The translations under genes and the position numbers were made by a program. A DNA stretch of 64,000 bases. Origin: Phycisphaerales bacterium (lineage in GTDB: Bacteria > Planctomycetota > Phycisphaerae > Phycisphaerales > UBA1924). This document shows, piece by piece, positions 1 to 8,979 of the stretch (its first letter is position 1; every line of letters starts with the position of its first letter). The stretch covers positions 62,001-126,000 of the forward strand of contig JADLCX010000058.1 of NCBI GenBank assembly GCA_020846975.1. Direction: 5' to 3'. Below the pieces are notes generated by a model. That model saw only the letters and a program-made list of their open reading frames with translations. It did not search any database and was not told where the DNA came from.

Positions 1-23
1 TTCGGACTCGGTCACGACTCCGC

Positions 24-51
24 CACCGACCGCCGCAGCCGGCGGTCGGTG
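24..51 (-). terminator. Hairpin just after the dockerin-tailed gene
   Basis: An 11-base-pair perfect stem (24-34 with 41-51, six-base loop) begins six bases beyond the TAG stop of the minus-strand gene that ends at 57. It is placed like an intrinsic terminator, but no T-run follows it on the minus strand. It may act as a factor-dependent terminator or only as an RNA-stabilising 3' hairpin. Confidence 0.4.
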
Positions 52-56
52 TGCGT

Positions 57-833
57 CTACGGACATCCCGCGAACCACGCGCTCAGGTAGTCGAACAGGT
101 CCTGCAGCGTCACACCGCCCGCGCGGTTGAAATCGCCCGGGCACCCGACGCACGGCGCGGCCGCGCACGCAACACCGACACCCGCGAAGTTCAGGCCGAG
201 CGTCGCGCACGCCGCGGGCTCGGCCATCGCGCACCCGCCGTTGATCGTGTTGCAGCACGCGCCCATGCCCGGCGAGGCGCCGGAACTGGAGACTCGGAAC
301 GCGGGGAGTGTCGGAGCGGACGGGGACCACAACGCCGATCCGTTTCGGCTGGCGGTTGCTCCGGAGACGGTCGGTTCGGCCAAGTACCATGATGTGCCGT
401 CGGTCGCCTCGATGACGACCCAGTACGCCTGGCCCGCGTTGAGCATCGCCCGCGGCCCGGTGAAGGTGACGATCGCGCGGCCCTGGAGCGGGCCGCTGAC
501 ACCGGTAGCCGACCAGACCGGAAGCAGGCCGGGTATCCCGCCCAACGGACCTCCCGTGCTCTGCACTTCCGGCACGATCGAGAGCGAGCCCGAGACCGTG
601 GTCGGCCCGCCGCCGGCGCGGCCGAGTGATGTCTCGACGCGATCGAACTCGCCGCCGACCGGCGGTACGAACCTCGCCGCGCTCTTGCCGTAGCCTGCGA
701 ACGTTGTGCCGCCGATGAAGCCCTGCGAGTACGAGTCGCCCGGCCCGTAGTTGGAGTACAGCACCTGCGCGTGCGACGCGGCCGGGGCGAGCAGGGCGAG
801 CGCGAGCATGTTGGACAGGCGGTTTTGGCGCAT
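57..833 (-). CDS. Secreted protein with C-terminal dockerin-like tail
   Basis: Protein of about 258 residues. I start it at the ATG at 833 because it gives a clean signal peptide (MRQNRLSNMLALALLAP, then ASHAQ as likely cleavage site). The mature part is a beta-rich, Gly/Ser-rich domain of unknown function. The last 30 residues carry a CPGDFN...DLFDYL..WFAG segment, a shortened dockerin-type calcium-loop tail that is multiplied in Phycisphaerae genomes and presumably anchors or assembles exported proteins. Function of the main domain is not recognised. It is divergent from the fumarylacetoacetase gene and probably stands alone. Confidence 0.75.
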   Translation of the reverse strand: MRQNRLSNMLALALLAPAASHAQVLYSNYGPGDSYSQGFIGGTTFAGYGKSAARFVPPVGGEFDRVETSLGRAGGGPTTVSGSLSIVPEVQSTGGPLGGIPGLLPVWSATGVSGPLQGRAIVTFTGPRAMLNAGQAYWVVIEATDGTSWYLAEPTVSGATASRNGSALWSPSAPTLPAFRVSSSGASPGMGACCNTINGGCAMAEPAACATLGLNFAGVGVACAAAPCVGCPGDFNRAGGVTLQDLFDYLSAWFAGCP

Positions 834-973
834 GGGGCGTGGCAAGAGTGGGGCTGGTTCCTCGACCGCAACGCGATGACCGTCACGCGAGTTTACCCCA
901 TCGAGGGGGCCGAATGCAAGAGCAAAGCCCACGCGGAGCCTGTCCCGCTCGCATCGCCCTACGCTCCCAACCC

Positions 974-2359
974 ATGTCCTCAACCCCCAGCGCATCCAAC
1001 GCCCTCGTCAACGCCACCCACGATCCCGGCCTCAAGTCGTGGGTCGAGTCGGCCAACGATCCCGCGACGGACTTCCCGATCCAGAATCTCGCGCTCTGCG
1101 CGTTCCACGCCGAGCACAACGGCCACGCCCACGATCACCTGGGCGTGGTGATCGGCGACCAGGTGCTCGATCTCGGCACGCTTGTCGGCGCGGGGGTGTT
1201 CGCGGACGACGAGGCGCTGGCCTACCTGATGCACCTGCCGCGCTGGAACATGCTCGCCAGCGCGCCGAAGTACTGGCCGGTGGTTCGCTCGCGAATCCAG
1301 TCGCTGCTCAACGCCGAGTCGCACGCCGGCCAGCAGCTCCGGCGCGTGCGGGCCAAGGCCCTGCGCCCGTTGAGCCAGACGCCGCTGGTCATGCCCATGC
1401 ACATCGGCGACTACACCGACTTCTACGCGAGCATCCACCACGCGACCAATGTCGGCGCGATGTTCCGGCCCGACAACCCGCTCCTTCCCAACTACAGGCA
1501 CGTCCCGATCGGCTACCACGGCCGCGCTTCGAGCATCACGACCGCGGGAGGAGGGGCGGGCGATACGACGTCGGTTCGACGCCCCAAGGGGCAGACCAAG
1601 GCCGACGATGCCGCGGCGCCGACGTTCGGACCGTGCAAGATGCTGGACTACGAGATGGAGCTCGGCGCGTACATCGGCGCGGGCAACGCGATGGGCGATG
1701 CGATCCCGTTTGATCAGGCCGCGCAGCACCTCTTCGGCGTCTGCCTCGTCAACGACTGGTCGGCGCGCGATGTTCAGAAGTGGGAGTACCAGCCGCTCGG
1801 CCCGTTCCTCGCCAAGAACTTCGCGACGACCCTCTCGCCGATGATCGTGACCATGGAGGCGCTCGCGCCCTTCCGCGTGCCCGGCCCCGAGCGCGGCGAG
1901 GGCGACCCGCAACCGCTCGAGTACCTGCGCGGTGGGGAGAACTGGGGGCTGGACATCAAGGTCGAGGTTTGGCTTCGCAGCGAGCAGATGCGGGAGCGCG
2001 GCATGTCGCCCGTGATGCTCAGCCGCGGCAACTTCCGGCACATGTACTGGACCGTTGCGCAGATGGTCGTGCACCACGCCAGCAACGGGTGCAACATGGT
2101 GCCCGGCGATCTGATCGCCAGCGGCACGATCTCCGGCCCGGACAAGGCCTCGCGCGGCTGCCTGCTCGAACTCACGTGGGATGGGAACGGTCCCGACGGC
2201 AAGCCCAAGCCGCGCGTGCCCGTGCACTTGCCGACCGGCGAGACCCGCACCTTCCTCGCCGATGGCGACGAGGTCATCATGAAGGGCTACGCCGAACGCG
2301 AGGGCTATCGGCGCATCGGGCTGGGCGAGTGCCGCGGCCGGATCGAGCCGGCGGCCTGA
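974..2359 (+). CDS. fahA: Fumarylacetoacetase
   Basis: Cleaves fumarylacetoacetate to fumarate and acetoacetate, the last step of tyrosine and phenylalanine degradation, in the cytoplasm. The 461-residue length matches the family. Visible family signatures are DYTDFYAS near residue 146, HGRASS near 182, the metal-binding DYEMELGAYIG near 224 and NDWSARDVQKWEY near 260. The start at 974 gives the usual short N-terminal SH3-like domain; an upstream in-frame ATG at 839 would overlap the divergent gene's promoter and is less likely. No other homogentisate pathway gene lies in the window. It converges with the pseudopilin gene with a seven-base gap. Confidence 0.95.
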   Translation: MSSTPSASNALVNATHDPGLKSWVESANDPATDFPIQNLALCAFHAEHNGHAHDHLGVVIGDQVLDLGTLVGAGVFADDEALAYLMHLPRWNMLASAPKYWPVVRSRIQSLLNAESHAGQQLRRVRAKALRPLSQTPLVMPMHIGDYTDFYASIHHATNVGAMFRPDNPLLPNYRHVPIGYHGRASSITTAGGGAGDTTSVRRPKGQTKADDAAAPTFGPCKMLDYEMELGAYIGAGNAMGDAIPFDQAAQHLFGVCLVNDWSARDVQKWEYQPLGPFLAKNFATTLSPMIVTMEALAPFRVPGPERGEGDPQPLEYLRGGENWGLDIKVEVWLRSEQMRERGMSPVMLSRGNFRHMYWTVAQMVVHHASNGCNMVPGDLIASGTISGPDKASRGCLLELTWDGNGPDGKPKPRVPVHLPTGETRTFLADGDEVIMKGYAEREGYRRIGLGECRGRIEPAA

Positions 2360-2366
2360 GTCGTCC

Positions 2367-3197
2367 CTACGGCCGCGGCCAGATCGGCTGCGGCAGGAAG
2401 GTGTAGTCGGGCGTGGTGTTGATGACGCCCGCCGGAACCTTCACCATCGTGCCAACGTGGGCATCGAGGAAGAGCAGGTTGGCGAGCGAGCCCCCCCGCC
2501 CGCCCTCGCCCGTGCGCCGCCCGCTCGTGTACCAGTTGTGGCCGCGGTCGCCGTCGCCGTCGAAGTTGTAGATCGGGTGGGAGCCGAGCACCCAGGTCCT
2601 GGTCGTGTCCGTGATGGCGGGCATCGGGCCGCCCTGGTTGGGCACGAGCGTCGCGATCTCCGGGTCGGCATCGCTGTTCTTGAGCATGTGGTCGTTGAGC
2701 GTGTAGCTGCTGCCGAGCAGGTCGTACATCGACTCGACGGGCCCGATACCCGGGAGCGTTCCGCCGCGGTCGCACGGCGAGCGGAAGGTCTCGACCTCGA
2801 ACACCCCGGGCTCGGAATCGGGCGGGACCTCGACATCCATGACGTAGCGGTTGAGCGGCCGGCGCTCGGCTCCGAACTCGTCGATGCCGTAGGCGGGGAG
2901 CGAGCCCTTCTTGCCGCCGAAGAGCGGGCCGATGACGACCTTCTGGCCGAACAGGCTGACCCTGGTCTGCGGGAGCGTGTTGTCGAAGTCGTTGAGGTAG
3001 AGGTTGAGCGCGACGCCGAGCTGCTGGAGCCTGGCGGCGCACGTGGTGGCCCGCGCCTGCTGGCGGGCCGAGCCCAGCGCGGGCAGGAGGATGCCGACCA
3101 GCAGCGCGATGACGGCGATCACGACGAGCAACTCGATGAGCGTGAACGCGCGAGGGGTCGGTGTGCTTGATCGATCAGGGCGTTCGCAGCATCTCAT
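2367..3197 (-). CDS. Type II pseudopilin-like protein
   Basis: A 276-residue protein with a class III prepilin signal near its start: a short basic leader, then [20 protein letters not shown] with Phe18 and the conserved Glu at mature position 5. The rest is a large periplasmic domain ending in a [10 protein letters not shown]...[12 protein letters not shown] segment, reminiscent of the H-X9-DG-type C-termini common on planctomycete pseudopilins. Such proteins are processed by a prepilin peptidase, not seen here. The chosen ATG lies 23 bases inside the end of the phosphatase gene, suggesting translational coupling. Target or substrate is unknown. Confidence 0.85.
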   Translation of the reverse strand: MRCCERPDRSSTPTPRAFTLIELLVVIAVIALLVGILLPALGSARQQARATTCAARLQQLGVALNLYLNDFDNTLPQTRVSLFGQKVVIGPLFGGKKGSLPAYGIDEFGAERRPLNRYVMDVEVPPDSEPGVFEVETFRSPCDRGGTLPGIGPVESMYDLLGSSYTLNDHMLKNSDADPEIATLVPNQGGPMPAITDTTRTWVLGSHPIYNFDGDGDRGHNWYTSGRRTGEGGRGGSLANLLFLDAHVGTMVKVPAGVINTTPDYTFLPQPIWPRP

Positions 3198-3690
3198 CGA
3201 GCAGGGCCTCCGCGCCGGCGCGGACCAGTCCGTGCACTCGCACGAACCCATCCCGGTCGCCATCGTATGGATCGGGCACCTCGCGCGGCGCGGCGGGATC
3301 GTCCGCGGCGAGGTAGCCCAGGAACAGGCCGACGCGGTCGGCGGGGTAGCCGGCACGGATCAGGGACGCGACGTTCCGTGAATCCATGCCGAGGATCAGT
3401 TCGTAGCGAGCGGGGTCGCCGGCCGCATCGATCTGGCGCGCGCGGCTACGGAGGCGGATGCCGTGCTGATCCGCGACGGCAACGGTGCGCGGGTCGGGCG
3501 GGCTGCCGATGTGCCAGTGGCCGATTCCGCACGAAGCGACGGTGAAGTCACCGGTGATCCCGCGCTCCTCGAGCAGGTGCTCGAAGATCCCCTGCGCCAG
3601 CGGCGAGCGGCAGATGTTGCCGAGGCAGACGAACAGCACGCTGCGCCGGCCGCGTGCCGGCGGCGCAGGTTCGTCGCGGCCGGTGGTCAT
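3175..3690 (-). CDS. Low-molecular-weight protein tyrosine phosphatase
   Basis: A 171-residue cytoplasmic phosphatase of the arsenate-reductase-like fold. The phosphate loop CLGNICRS sits at residues 22-29 (nucleophile Cys22, Arg28), and the general acid Asp lies in DPYDGDRD at about residue 140. In many bacteria this family dephosphorylates tyrosine kinases that control polysaccharide export, which fits the glycosyltransferase gene just upstream. The start overlaps that gene's stop in ATGA. An arsenate reductase role is less likely because the family features are those of Wzb/YwlE-type enzymes. No partner kinase is in the window. Confidence 0.9.
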   Translation of the reverse strand: MTTGRDEPAPPARGRRSVLFVCLGNICRSPLAQGIFEHLLEERGITGDFTVASCGIGHWHIGSPPDPRTVAVADQHGIRLRSRARQIDAAGDPARYELILGMDSRNVASLIRAGYPADRVGLFLGYLAADDPAAPREVPDPYDGDRDGFVRVHGLVRAGAEALLDEMLRTP

Positions 3691-4874
3691 GCCGGCCTCC
3701 CGGCGAGGGCCAGCGGCTGCGGCAGGCCGGGCACGGGGACGGGCACGTTGGCGGCCTCGTTCCAGAGTTGCACGAGCCGCTCGGGGAAGGCCGCGGCGTG
3801 ATCGGCGGCGGCAGCCCGTGCGCGGGCGCCGATCGCGGCGCGGCGCGCCGGGTCTCCGACGAGCGTGAGCAGCCGGTCGGCGATGGCGTTGGCCGAGTCA
3901 TCGCGGGCGACGAGATCGGGCGTCGCGCGGCCGAGGGTCTCGGTGGCGATGTCATGGCGTGACGCGACGATCGGGAGGCCGGCGCCCATCGCGGCCGTGA
4001 GCAGCGTTGAGCCGCACGCCGGACGGCTGGCCGGACAGTCCCACACGGCGATATCGCAGGCGTGGAGGACTGTGGGAAGCGGGGCATCGGCGCGGTCGAA
4101 GCCCCAACCCTTGCCGTGGAGACGCACGAACCGCTTGGCGCGCGCGAGATTGGATGCACCGGGCGGCACGACACCGAAGACCCGGGCTCCGGTCGTGTAG
4201 AGCAGGCCGAGTGTGAAGGCGAATCGCTGGGAAGCGGCGCCGCGTGATGGATCGGCGAGCAGAGCGATCACCACCTGATCGTCGGCCGCGCCGAGGCGGG
4301 CGCGTATCGCCGCGCGTGTTCGGGGCTGGCGGGCGCCGAGGGCCGTGAAGGCGGGCGGGGGGAGCAGGCGGATGTCCTGCTCGCCGTAGCGGCCGCCGCG
4401 GAGCGCGGATGCGGCGGGCGCCCAGGCGCGGCGCGTGTGTCGGTCGAAGCAGAACAGGGTCGCATCGAGGAGCGCGGCGCGGGCGCGGAGATCGCGCACG
4501 AGCGAATCCGGGGCGGATCGAGGGGCACGAAGCAGCGCGCCGACGCGGACCGCGCCGCCCCCGCATGCGAGCCGACCCAGGCCCAGCACCGGCGCGGACC
4601 AGCACTGCACGATGTCGGGACGGGAGGAGGTGCCGGCGGGCAGCCTTGACGCGATGAGCCGTCGGAGGCGGCGGGCGGAGAGTTCGGCGGGGCCGGCGAG
4701 CGGCGCGAGCAGGTCGTCAATCGCAAGACCGAGCGCGGAGGCGACGCGTGCATCGCGCGACGAGCCGAGGGCGATGGTGTGGTGGGCGACACCGGGGATC
4801 GAGGCGGCGTGCCGGCACGCGAGCATGGGCTCGACGCCATCGTGCCGGAGGTCGATCAGGTGCAGAACGCGCAT
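3687..4874 (-). CDS. Glycosyltransferase, GT4-like
   Basis: About 395 residues with a GT-B layout. The N-terminus MRVLHLIDLRHDGVE resembles the nucleotide-sugar glycosyltransferase start, and the C-terminal half has the GT4-type segment AAMGAGLPIVASRHDIATET followed by a helical tail. The acceptor and donor sugars cannot be told. I start at 4874 rather than 4910 because the beta-strand of the Rossmann fold begins there. It overlaps the phosphatase gene by four bases, so the two are probably made together, in surface polysaccharide synthesis (inference). Confidence 0.8.
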   Translation of the reverse strand: MRVLHLIDLRHDGVEPMLACRHAASIPGVAHHTIALGSSRDARVASALGLAIDDLLAPLAGPAELSARRLRRLIASRLPAGTSSRPDIVQCWSAPVLGLGRLACGGGAVRVGALLRAPRSAPDSLVRDLRARAALLDATLFCFDRHTRRAWAPAASALRGGRYGEQDIRLLPPPAFTALGARQPRTRAAIRARLGAADDQVVIALLADPSRGAASQRFAFTLGLLYTTGARVFGVVPPGASNLARAKRFVRLHGKGWGFDRADAPLPTVLHACDIAVWDCPASRPACGSTLLTAAMGAGLPIVASRHDIATETLGRATPDLVARDDSANAIADRLLTLVGDPARRAAIGARARAAAADHAAAFPERLVQLWNEAANVPVPVPGLPQPLALAGRPA

Positions 4875-4919
4875 CGCGGAAGTGTTGGCGCGGCGAGGCG
4901 GGCGGGCCAAGCGAGGCGT

Positions 4920-5615
4920 TCACGTGCCGCCATCGCCGCCGACGCGCTTGGCGACATCCTCGGCCTCGTACTCGACGAAGATGCGGGCGATGTTGCGGCC
5001 GAGGAGTTCGGCGAGGTGGTTCTCGGCGACGGCGCGCTCGCTGTGGCTGCGGGGGATTCCCGAGGTCGCGGTGGGGACGGCGGCCTCGACGGGGACCCAT
5101 TCGCCCTTGTCGTCGACGGGCCAGAGGCGCTTGCGGGTCTTGGCGTCAACGACCTTGACCTGCGCGGTGGCGACCGGCGCGAACTGGGCTCCGTCGGGCG
5201 AGAGCCCGAAGGAGTCGACCTTGGCGTAGACGACCACTTCGGCGCCGACGCTCTCGCCGATCTGGGCGATCCCGGTGGGCTTGCCGAATCGCTCCTGGGT
5301 CGCGATCGGGAGCAGCGCGTCGGACGAGATGATCTCGGACTTGGTCTTGCCGGCGAGGAGGGTCTGCTCGGTCGCCTTGGCGATCCTCTGGCGCGTGGCG
5401 CGGGTCGGGAGCACGCTGCCGCGGTCATCGACGAACACCACGGTGGAACGCTCCGGCGGGAGGACGAACTGGGGCTTGACCTTCTCGGGGCCGTGGATGA
5501 AGTACACGGCGGGGCCGACGATGTTGCAGCCCGCGGTCAGCAGGCCGGCGACGGCCGCGCCGCTCAGGATGAGCGTGCGGGTGAGTCCGGGCAGGGTCGA
5601 TCGTTGGTTGGTCAT
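4920..5615 (-). CDS. Probable lipoprotein, unknown function
   Basis: A 231-residue protein with a lipoprotein signal (LILSGAAVAGLLTAGC, lipobox Cys near residue 29). The mature domain is alpha/beta and mentions no catalytic motif; it has a segment built around VVFVDDR, IAKATEQTLL and GAEVVVYAKVDSF that resembles periplasmic nucleotide-independent assembly or efflux-accessory folds of the CsgG/TolB-N type, though this is only a visual likeness. It follows another lipoprotein gene (5674-6357) with which it shares layout, suggesting an old duplication or a complex. Confidence 0.7.
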   Translation of the reverse strand: MTNQRSTLPGLTRTLILSGAAVAGLLTAGCNIVGPAVYFIHGPEKVKPQFVLPPERSTVVFVDDRGSVLPTRATRQRIAKATEQTLLAGKTKSEIISSDALLPIATQERFGKPTGIAQIGESVGAEVVVYAKVDSFGLSPDGAQFAPVATAQVKVVDAKTRKRLWPVDDKGEWVPVEAAVPTATSGIPRSHSERAVAENHLAELLGRNIARIFVEYEAEDVAKRVGGDGGT

Positions 5616-5673
5616 CGGCTGGTCTCGAAACCGCTCGCGGCCCGCCGCGCACCGGCGGAGCGGCGTCTGCAAA

Positions 5674-6357
5674 TCAATACTTGATGATGTTGGCTTCCTC
5701 GTGATCGTAGAAAAGCCATGAGGCGCGATCGACGAACCGCTTGAGCAGGACGATCTGCACGGTGCTGGAAGGGATCTCCTGCGGGCTGGAGCTGTCGTTG
5801 TCGGGGTACTTGACGGAGATGAACTCGCGGAACGCGGTGGTGACGCCGAGGTCGTTCTCGGTCTCGGCCACCGAGATCGACGCCGAAGCGCGGCCGTTCC
5901 ACAGGTAGGGGTTGCCGGGATCGGTCAGGCGGAACTCCTGCAGGTCGATGAACACGAGGCGCTCGACACCGAGTTTCTCGGCGATCTGCGTGGGCGAGAG
6001 CGTGACCCAGCTGGGCTGCTGGTACTGGAACTTCAGCACGTCCTCGGCGGCGACCATGCCCGCGGCGCCGACCGCGTTCTTTGGATCGGCCAGGCGTCGG
6101 GTCACCTCGCCGGTGATGACGCTCATGATGTCGGGGTAGTCGGCCTGGATGGCGCGATCCGCGGCGACGATGACCGCGAAGTTCTTGTCCGCGAGCCCGG
6201 TGTACCTGGCCTTGACATCGTGGTCGCTGGCGCGGCCGACGGATGCGCCGACGAACCCGACCAACTGGCAACCCTGCGCGCCCGCGAAGGCGGCCGCGCA
6301 GGCCAGCGCCGCAATGAGCGGGAGTGGCCGCGGTGAGGGAGAGTGATCGGGCTTCAT
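5674..6357 (-). CDS. Probable lipoprotein, paired with its neighbour
   Basis: A 227-residue protein starting at 6357 with a signal peptide ending in the lipobox AFAGAQGC. After it come GFVGAS, a domain with DKNFAVIVAADRAIQ, a segment on EKLGVERLVFIDLQEF, and a C-terminal YDHEEANIIKY. The order of secondary-structure-like blocks parallels the next lipoprotein: a strand-rich start, a helical middle, then a strand pair with a hydrophobic VDLQEF/VYAKVDSF core. Function is not recognised. The two genes are 58 bases apart on the same strand and probably co-transcribed. Confidence 0.7.
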   Translation of the reverse strand: MKPDHSPSPRPLPLIAALACAAAFAGAQGCQLVGFVGASVGRASDHDVKARYTGLADKNFAVIVAADRAIQADYPDIMSVITGEVTRRLADPKNAVGAAGMVAAEDVLKFQYQQPSWVTLSPTQIAEKLGVERLVFIDLQEFRLTDPGNPYLWNGRASASISVAETENDLGVTTAFREFISVKYPDNDSSSPQEIPSSTVQIVLLKRFVDRASWLFYDHEEANIIKY

Positions 6358-6526
6358 CGTCGTCGTCTCCGTGTGCGATGGCGTTCGGGATCGCCGCTGT
6401 CTGGCCGCGGTTGCGGGTCGGTTCACCCCAAGGAGGCGGGACGTCCCGTGCGCGTCCTCTCCCTGCCCCGATTCGAGCCGAGGCGGCCGCAAGTTCCGCG
6501 CTCGACCGTGCGCACCCTCACGACGG

Positions 6527-7009
6527 TCAGGCTCGCATGACCGCCCACTTGTAGGCCCAGGCCCCGAGCAGCAGAACGACCGTGCCAATGACCACCCGAG
6601 TTCCAAGCAGGCCCGCGATGAGCGACCCGAGGCGCGAGCCGAAGATCGCCACATGCAGACCGGCCCAGAATGATACCGCGACGGCGAGAGCCATTACAAA
6701 CCCGAACGGCTGTGTGCGTAGGCTGGTGAAAAACGACCGGTTGGCGGCCGCCGCGAACGCGGTGGTCATGCCGCAGGTTGGGCAGGGCGCGCCGGTGGCG
6801 AGGTACCAGCCGCAGGGCCAGAGACCGAGTTGGGTGTGGGTCTCAACCCCGCGTGCATCGGGCTTGAGCCACGAAGCGGTGCCGAGCAGGACGAGGGCGA
6901 GGAGCGCGACCAGGCCCGCGCCGATGCGCTGCGAGCACGAGGCCCGTGCGCGGCGGGGGGGCGGAGCGGGCGCGACCGTTGGGGGGGCGGGGGGGGCTGC
7001 GCTGGGCAC
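6527..7009 (-). CDS. DUF2752 membrane protein
   Basis: A 160-residue integral membrane protein with a GTG start. The hallmark is PCPTCGMTTAF at about residue 77, the Cys-pair motif that defines DUF2752. Hydrophobic helices are visible at about 30-47, 107-125 and 133-155. The N-terminus is a Pro/Ala-rich stretch encoded by long G-runs on the plus strand. The family's biochemical role is unknown; the CxxC pair hints at redox or metal binding. Confidence 0.85.
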   Translation of the reverse strand: MPSAAPPAPPTVAPAPPPRRARASCSQRIGAGLVALLALVLLGTASWLKPDARGVETHTQLGLWPCGWYLATGAPCPTCGMTTAFAAAANRSFFTSLRTQPFGFVMALAVAVSFWAGLHVAIFGSRLGSLIAGLLGTRVVIGTVVLLLGAWAYKWAVMRA

Positions 7010-7027
7010 GCACGAGGGTACGTGCGG

Positions 7028-8794
7028 CTAGGCCGCGAGGCGTTGAGCAGTCGGGCACGCGGCATCGTGGAAGACGAGCATCGAACCAGAGGCCCGCGAT
7101 TCGCCGGCGAGTTGTCCGTCGCGGACCTGTTCGCGGAGGCGCTGCTCCAGCCGGTAGACATCGCGGCAGCAGGTCGCGGATTGGAGCACGCCCTCGATGC
7201 AGAGTCCGAGCACGGCGGGCCGGCCGGCGGCCTCGGGCTCGCGCGCGGCCTGTTCATCGAACGCCTCGACGAGCCGTGCGACGCGGGCGCGGAGCAGTCC
7301 GGCGGGCGCGGTCAGGAGGAAGCGGTCCTCGCCGAGGTGGGCGAGAAACGCGTCGGGCAGGCTCGAAAGGACTACGGCGGAGATCATCTCGGCGAGGTCG
7401 CGGACGAGTTGATCCGCGCGGCGGCGGCCGTGGCGACCCTCGAAGGCCACGAAGGCGCGGACATCGATGAACGCCGCGTCGGCGTGCGTGCTCGCGTGGT
7501 CGGCGCCCGCGGCCCGCCGGGCGGCGATCTGTTCGGAGATGTGCTCGTCGGCCTTGCCGCGGCCGGGCAAGCCGGTCGTACCCGTGCGGCCAGAGGAGGT
7601 GAGTCGGCCCTCGGTCGCGACGATTCGGAGAATGTCACGCAGACGAACGATCCCGACCGGCTGCTCGCCGGACATGACGACGATGGGATCGGCGAGTTCG
7701 TCGGCGCCGGTGCGCACGACCTCGGAGAGGCACTCGTGGAGGCGGAGCGTGCCCGGGAGGGCCGCGATGTTCGTGGACATGATCGCGCGGATCGTTCCTG
7801 ACCCGGTCGTGTTCATCGCGCGAGCGGAGCACCAGCCCGCCACGCGGCCGGACTCGGTCACGATCAGGCCCCCGCCAACCCCGGCCTCGGGAGCGGTCGC
7901 GGCTCTCCTCGCTTCGGCGATGGGCGTGGCGGCCTCGCAGCATCCCATCGGGCGGCACACCGAGCGGATCGTGGGCTCGGCGAGTTCCTGCGGGAGCGAG
8001 GTCTCGACCGAGGCCCAGCGCGAGCGCAACTGCCCGAGGTATTCGGCGCTGGTGGTGTGGTCCCTGGCGCCGGGCTTTCCGAGGTAGTAGCCCTGCGCGA
8101 ATCGGACACCGAGCGAGGCGACGGTCTGGAGTTCCTGCGCCGACTCGATCCCCTCGGCGAGCACCTGCACGCCGCTCATCCGCGCGTAGTGCACGAAGAA
8201 GCGGACGAGGTTCTGGCGCAGCGCATCGCGGTCGATGCGGCGCACGAACTCGCGATCGAGTTTGACCCACTGAGGGCGCAGGGCCATCATGCGGTTGAGG
8301 CCGCTGGCGCCCGCGCCGGCATCGTCGAGGGCGACCTGGAAGCCGGCCGCGACGACGCGTCGCACCTGGTCGGCGAGTTCGGGAACGCTTTGTTCCTCGG
8401 AGAGTTCGGTGATTTCGAGCACGATCCGATCGGGCGCGAGGCCGGGGGCCTGCGAGAGGTCGCGGCCGAGCGAGACGAGGAAGCGAGGGTCGGCGAAGAC
8501 CGCGGGCGTGCAGTTGAGGAAGAGCCTGGTTCCGGGCGGCCAGACGGCCGCGGCCGCGATCGCGTTGCGGCGGGTCAGTTCTTCGAGGGGCCAGATCAGG
8601 CCGTGACGTTCGGCGGAGCGGAACAGCCCCTCGAGGTCGCGGACGGGTGAGTCGGCGGGCGTGCGCGTGAGCGCTTCGTAGGCGATGACCAGTCCATCGT
8701 GGAGATCGACGATCGGCTGGAAGTGCACGTCGAGGCGCGACTCCGCGATGAGCGAAGCGATCTGCGTCGGGTTGTAGTTGGCGTTCCCGGTCAT
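7028..8794 (-). CDS. EAL phosphodiesterase with CBS pair and degenerate GGDEF domain
   Basis: About 588 residues. The N-terminal EAL domain (to about residue 245) keeps the catalytic set: E40-A-L-T-R, the Asn of LFLNCTP, Glu of LEITE, the Asp pair in ALDDAGAGAS, Lys of VKLD, Glu of LAEGIES and Gln of AQGYYLGKP, so it should hydrolyse cyclic di-GMP to pGpG. A CBS-domain pair (about 290-400) follows, a likely sensor of adenine nucleotides. The C-terminal domain (about 430-570) is GGDEF-like but has HLGEDRFLL where the active motif should be, so it is likely a non-catalytic or regulatory domain. The start at 8794 is the better-spaced ATG. Confidence 0.88.
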   Translation of the reverse strand: MTGNANYNPTQIASLIAESRLDVHFQPIVDLHDGLVIAYEALTRTPADSPVRDLEGLFRSAERHGLIWPLEELTRRNAIAAAAVWPPGTRLFLNCTPAVFADPRFLVSLGRDLSQAPGLAPDRIVLEITELSEEQSVPELADQVRRVVAAGFQVALDDAGAGASGLNRMMALRPQWVKLDREFVRRIDRDALRQNLVRFFVHYARMSGVQVLAEGIESAQELQTVASLGVRFAQGYYLGKPGARDHTTSAEYLGQLRSRWASVETSLPQELAEPTIRSVCRPMGCCEAATPIAEARRAATAPEAGVGGGLIVTESGRVAGWCSARAMNTTGSGTIRAIMSTNIAALPGTLRLHECLSEVVRTGADELADPIVVMSGEQPVGIVRLRDILRIVATEGRLTSSGRTGTTGLPGRGKADEHISEQIAARRAAGADHASTHADAAFIDVRAFVAFEGRHGRRRADQLVRDLAEMISAVVLSSLPDAFLAHLGEDRFLLTAPAGLLRARVARLVEAFDEQAAREPEAAGRPAVLGLCIEGVLQSATCCRDVYRLEQRLREQVRDGQLAGESRASGSMLVFHDAACPTAQRLAA

Positions 8795-8979
8795 GGGGTG
8801 TGTAGCGGACGCGTCGGGGAGCCCGCACACACCACACATCGTTCAACGGGCTTGATGTCTGCTGCGCGGGATCGCGGTGACAGCCGGTCGCCGCGAGGCT
8901 GCCGTCATAAACCGTTCAGGTTGACACGGGGATGGCGAGGTTGAGAACCGAAGAATCTCAAGCAGGCTCTTGGGCGCGA

